The notes under the pieces: model-generated
What the model saw: the letters and a program-made list of their open reading frames with translations, nothing else
What the model was told of the DNA's origin: nothing
Database searches by the model: none
From: Paracoccus sp. SCSIO 75233
Lineage (GTDB): Bacteria; Pseudomonadota; Alphaproteobacteria; Rhodobacterales; Rhodobacteraceae
NCBI RefSeq assembly: GCF_027912675.1
Contig: NZ_CP115765.1
Coordinates: 1-23,901 of the forward strand
DNA length: 23,901 nt
Direction of reading: 5' to 3'
Part shown: positions 21,437 to 23,901 of the stretch, piece after piece
How positions within the stretch are numbered: the first letter of the stretch is position 1
How the letters are laid out: every line of letters starts with the position of its first letter
Made by a program: the position numbers and the translations under genes

Positions 21437-21508
21437 CGAGGGTGAAACCCTCGTTCAGGCGGCATCGCCGCCTTGGGGGGAAGCCGTCCGGCGCGGGGGT
21501 TTACCCCC
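21437..21508. repeat. Three tandem hairpins in the relaxase leader
   Basis: CGAGGGT-GAA-ACCCTCG (21437-21453), AGGCGGC-ATC-GCCGCCT (21457-21473) and GGGGGT-TT-ACCCCC (21495-21508) are perfect dyads with very short loops between the relaxase start and the oriT core. They may be relaxosome or accessory-protein sites, or leader structures damping relaxase expression. Confidence 0.55.
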
Positions 21509-21520
21509 ATGAGGACGCGC

Positions 21521-21553
21521 ACGTTGTCGAAGACAATGTATAAGCGCGCATTT
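21521..21553. other. oriT: Origin of transfer (oriT), RSF1010-like
   Basis: The inverted repeat ACGTTGTC-GAA-GACAATGT (21521-21539, one mismatch) is followed by ATAAGCGCGCATTT. RSF1010 oriT has the same plan: a dyad around the loop GAA (TCTCGAAGAGA), then TAAGTGCGCCCT containing the nick. Here TAAGCGCGCA (21541-21550) should hold the nick. The site lies between the divergent relaxase and mobC genes, as in MobQ plasmids. The exact nick position is inferred. Confidence 0.75.
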
Positions 21554-21614
21554 AAATCTTTTCAACCTATCAATCCGCCACTACATTCGCCCCAATTATT
21601 CCCGAGGTTGCCCC

Positions 21615-21902
21615 ATGTCCCAAAGCCGCCCAACCGACGCCCGGATCAAAGAACTGGCCGAAAAGAAAGCCCAGCTCGACGCCCAGATTGCAGCGCTCGA
21701 TGCCCGGCGGCGTCTGTCTGAGAAGAAAGACGAAGACCGCCTCAAATGGCTCCTGGGCACTTTGGTCTTCGACCGTTTGAGCGCCGAACCTGCTCTTCAG
21801 AGCATCGTGCGGCGCGACCTGCCAGACCGCCTCACCCAGCGGGACCGCGACCGTGGACTCTGGCAGATTCTGTTTCCCGATAGCGACGAGGACCGGTCAT
21901 GA
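21615..21902 (+). CDS. MobC/TraD-like relaxosome accessory protein
   Basis: A 95-residue protein. The N-terminal half is a charged coiled coil (DARIKELAEKKAQLDAQIAAL). The second half (RRLSEKKDEDRLKWLLGTLVFDRL) resembles the small mobilization proteins that help a MobQ relaxase open oriT. It starts 62 bp after the oriT core on the strand opposite the relaxase and overlaps the coupling-protein gene by 4 bp (ATGA), so these two should be co-translated. Identification rests on pattern and position rather than a strong motif. Confidence 0.65.
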   Translation: MSQSRPTDARIKELAEKKAQLDAQIAALDARRRLSEKKDEDRLKWLLGTLVFDRLSAEPALQSIVRRDLPDRLTQRDRDRGLWQILFPDSDEDRS

Positions 21903-23743
21903 GTTTTGTTCTGGAAGCCCGCCACTGGGTGATCATGATCGGTGCTGTGATCTTGGCCGCTGCCGCCCTGATCCTCGCTCCGCAAGCGGTCGCGATCTAC
22001 CCGGTGACCACCTATGCCTTCCCGATCATCGCCTTGGCCACCATTCTCGATACCCTTGGAACCGCCGCAGAGCGCCACAGGACACCGCTTAAGCTCCTCG
22101 CATGGGTCTGCCTGTGCTCTGCCGCCCTCACAGCCCTGACGCCCCTCAGAGCGCCGCTCAATGACATACTGGCGACTGTCCAGGCATGGACGGGCGCTGG
22201 CTGGCCCCTCCCCCGTGCCATTTGGGAGGGCCTCAAGGGGCTGGCCCGGTATTCTGATCCCCAGAAACAGGCCATGGCGATCTCCTTCGCGCTTGGCGTG
22301 GTCGGCGTCGCAGTGGCCGTCAGCGCACCATTGGTGGCGATCTTCAATCCACGCATTGGCCGCAACCGAAAATCCCGCACTGGCCCCTGGCAGGCGGGAT
22401 GGATGGACCCACGCGACATTACCCAGCTCGCGCGCAACAAGACCGGCCTGCCCCTCGCCCTGCACAAGGGTAAGCTCCTGCGCTACGTCAAGAACGACGC
22501 GAAGGGATGGCGGGGAGGTCATCACCTCGTCGTCTCCGGCACACGGGGCGGCAAAGGCGTCAGCGCCGTGATCCCGGCCATCCTCGATCACCAGGGGCCG
22601 GTCGTGGCGTTGGACATCAAGGGCGAGAATTTCGCCGTGACGCGCCGCCACCGGGAAGAGCTCGGGCGCAAGGTCGCTGTCCTAAACCCCTTCGGCCTCG
22701 TCGAGGACGGAAAGGATCAGTTCAACCCGCTCGACTACATCCGCCCCCACGAGCTGGCGCGAGACGTGGCCCTGGTTGCGGACGGCCTGGTCAAACCCGA
22801 ACAAGGCGACGGCGCGCATTTCTGTGAAATGGCCCGCCAGCTGGTCGCGGCTGCAATTGAGGTAATCCTGACTCAGGAAGAACACGATAAGCGCAACCTG
22901 ATTTCAGTGGCTGATTTGCTTTTGTCGGCAAATTTCGACCAGACCCTTGAGGTCTGGTCGAAAAGCAAAGACCTTATCGGCCACCGCCCTGCCCAAACCG
23001 CCGCAACCATTCTGCGTGCAGGTGACAAAGAACGTGGTGCCATTCAGACGACAGTCTCAAAAGCCTTTGAATGGATGCAGTCGGACAACATGCGCCACTT
23101 CCTGGCCGGGTCCAGCTTCCGCATGGATGATCTTCTCGATGATCGGGTTGATCTCTTCATCGCTGTGCCCCTCGATCAGGTGGACAAGCAAGCGATCTTT
23201 ATGCGCCTGTTCATCAACCTTGTCCTGGGCACAGTTGTGCGCCAGGACGGGCGGCGCAAGGTCAACGCTCCGATCCTGCTGGTTCTCGATGAATTCGTGC
23301 GGATGGGCCGCATGGAGCAGATCATGAACATCGCCAATGTCGCCGCAGGGGCCGGTGTCGAAGCGCTGTTCGTTACCCAGGATACTGGTCAGGTCGAAAA
23401 GGCCTATGGGCCAAACGATGCCCGTTCGATCTTTGGCTCCTGCATCACCAAGCGCGTCTTCAACCTCAACGATATCGAAACCGCCGAATGGGCGGCGCGG
23501 CACCTCGGGGAAAGCACTGTCTATTCTCAGCAAATTCGAGAGGGCAAGGCCTTGAACGAGGGGCGGGATTTTTCCTACTCGGAGCAGCGTCAGAAGCTCA
23601 TGACGGCTGAGCAGATCACGGGCATGAAGGCAGATGATCTGCTGCTGTTGGTGGGTAACCGCAACCCGCTCAAGGCCAAGCAGAATGTGTATTTCAAGAG
23701 CAAGACCTACCGTGGAAGGTTCGATCAGAACCCGCTGAATTGA
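21899..23743 (+). CDS. VirD4/TraG type IV coupling protein
   Basis: A 614-residue inner-membrane ATPase that links the relaxosome to a secretion channel. The N-terminal 150 residues hold several hydrophobic helices (about 10-30, 38-55, 65-82, 128-148). Walker A is SGTRGGKGVS at 213-222, Walker B is ILLVLDEF at 459-466, and VVALDIKGENF and VTQDTGQ are further VirD4/TraG landmarks. The length is typical. It overlaps the mobC-like gene by 4 bp. No VirB/Trb mating-channel genes are present anywhere on the plasmid, so the protein must dock to a channel encoded elsewhere in the cell. The symbol (traG or virD4) cannot be decided here. Confidence 0.93.
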   Translation: MSFVLEARHWVIMIGAVILAAAALILAPQAVAIYPVTTYAFPIIALATILDTLGTAAERHRTPLKLLAWVCLCSAALTALTPLRAPLNDILATVQAWTGAGWPLPRAIWEGLKGLARYSDPQKQAMAISFALGVVGVAVAVSAPLVAIFNPRIGRNRKSRTGPWQAGWMDPRDITQLARNKTGLPLALHKGKLLRYVKNDAKGWRGGHHLVVSGTRGGKGVSAVIPAILDHQGPVVALDIKGENFAVTRRHREELGRKVAVLNPFGLVEDGKDQFNPLDYIRPHELARDVALVADGLVKPEQGDGAHFCEMARQLVAAAIEVILTQEEHDKRNLISVADLLLSANFDQTLEVWSKSKDLIGHRPAQTAATILRAGDKERGAIQTTVSKAFEWMQSDNMRHFLAGSSFRMDDLLDDRVDLFIAVPLDQVDKQAIFMRLFINLVLGTVVRQDGRRKVNAPILLVLDEFVRMGRMEQIMNIANVAAGAGVEALFVTQDTGQVEKAYGPNDARSIFGSCITKRVFNLNDIETAEWAARHLGESTVYSQQIREGKALNEGRDFSYSEQRQKLMTAEQITGMKADDLLLLVGNRNPLKAKQNVYFKSKTYRGRFDQNPLN

Positions 23744-23759
23744 AAGTTGGGCGTTGGAA

Positions 23760-23868
23760 TTTTGTTAAAGGCTTCGCGTTTTGAGGGAGTTAAATAGAGT
23801 TATAATAGAGTTACACCTTGGAAAATGGCCAATAACACCTTGAAACAAATAAATTTTTCTAGAAGGTC
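23760..23868. other. AT-rich region beside the iterons (candidate unwinding element)
   Basis: This stretch after the coupling-protein gene is clearly more AT-rich than the rest of the plasmid. It holds three phased copies of GAGTTA starting at 23787, 23797 and 23808 (spacing 10 and 11 bp, one helical turn), and two copies of ACACCTTG about 28 bp apart. An AT-rich segment with phased short repeats next to iterons is the usual position of a DNA unwinding element in iteron plasmids. The function is inferred from position and composition. Confidence 0.5.
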
Positions 23869-23901
23869 GGTGTGTGAAATGACGAAGTTTGGTGTGTGAA
23901 A
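23869..23901 (+). repeat. oriV iterons at the right end, the second spanning the circle junction
   Basis: An exact copy of the 17-bp iteron GGTGTGTGAAATGACGA lies at 23869-23885. A second begins at 23891, runs off the window end with 11 bases (GGTGTGTGAAA), and is completed by TGACGA at positions 1-6. The two starts are 22 bp apart, the same as the distance to the next copy at 12. All copies have the same orientation. Confidence 0.93.

Noticed and set aside
21379..21522. N-terminal extension of the relaxase
   Set aside because: The Pro/Arg-rich translation overlaps four hairpins including oriT, and homologues begin at AIYHL.
21797..22651. A 284-residue minus-strand frame opposite the coupling protein
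   Set aside because: Antisense to a well-supported VirD4/TraG gene and without motifs.

Overview
The window reads as a complete circular plasmid of 23,901 bp, opened inside its own replication origin. The last 11 bases and the first 6 bases join into one intact copy of a 17-bp iteron (GGTGTGTGAAATGACGA) that occurs six more times near the two ends. The replicon type (RPA-family RepA with iterons and a DnaA box, a small ParA plus a ribbon-helix-helix partner), the MobQ-type mobilization genes, ArdC and the GC-rich codon use suggest an alphaproteobacterium, most likely a Rhodobacterales (Roseobacter/Paracoccus-like) host. The host call is an inference from family resemblance, not from a search.

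Layout. Origin and backbone (about 23,760 through the junction to 3,600): AT-rich region, iterons, repA, parA, a parB-like RHH gene, then a DprA/SMF-like gene overlapping a ComF-like phosphoribosyltransferase. A 15-16 bp repeat (AAATGTGGGTTTGTGG) recurs four times from 1,196 to 3,588 and is the best parS or operator candidate. First accessory block (3,667-8,199): a GIY-YIG protein, a YefM-YoeB toxin-antitoxin pair, an AAA/ABC-type ATPase overlapping a small PD-(D/E)XK nuclease, a short tyrosine recombinase, a WGR-domain protein and an orphan BrnA-like antitoxin. Large minus-strand operon (17,076 down to 8,324): an unknown protein, an XRE-HTH/ImmA-IrrE metallopeptidase regulator, a nuclease-methyltransferase-specificity protein of type ISP character, and a 1,202-residue RecD-like helicase with a C-terminal nuclease-like domain. 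Next come ardC (anti-restriction), a long non-coding GC-rich leader, and a 260-residue unknown. Mobilization block (19,676-23,743): a small unknown gene and a MobA/MobL relaxase on the minus strand, an RSF1010-like oriT, then a MobC-like protein and a VirD4/TraG coupling protein on the plus strand.

How it works together. RepA on the iterons plus host DnaA should fire replication. ParA, its RHH partner and the repeat family should segregate the plasmid, with YefM-YoeB adding post-segregational stability. The plasmid carries its own relaxase and coupling protein but no mating-pair apparatus, so it should be mobilizable by a helper type IV secretion system. ArdC could protect it on entry into a new host.

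The candidate new biology is the four-gene minus-strand operon, which resembles a type ISP restriction-modification system whose motor has been split off into a separate RecD-like helicase-nuclease. It appears to be controlled by an HTH-metallopeptidase through two clear dyads, at 17,088-17,130 and 15,340-15,359. The separate ATPase + nuclease pair (5,252-6,824) is a second defence candidate. No tRNA, rRNA, CRISPR array or intact insertion sequence was seen.
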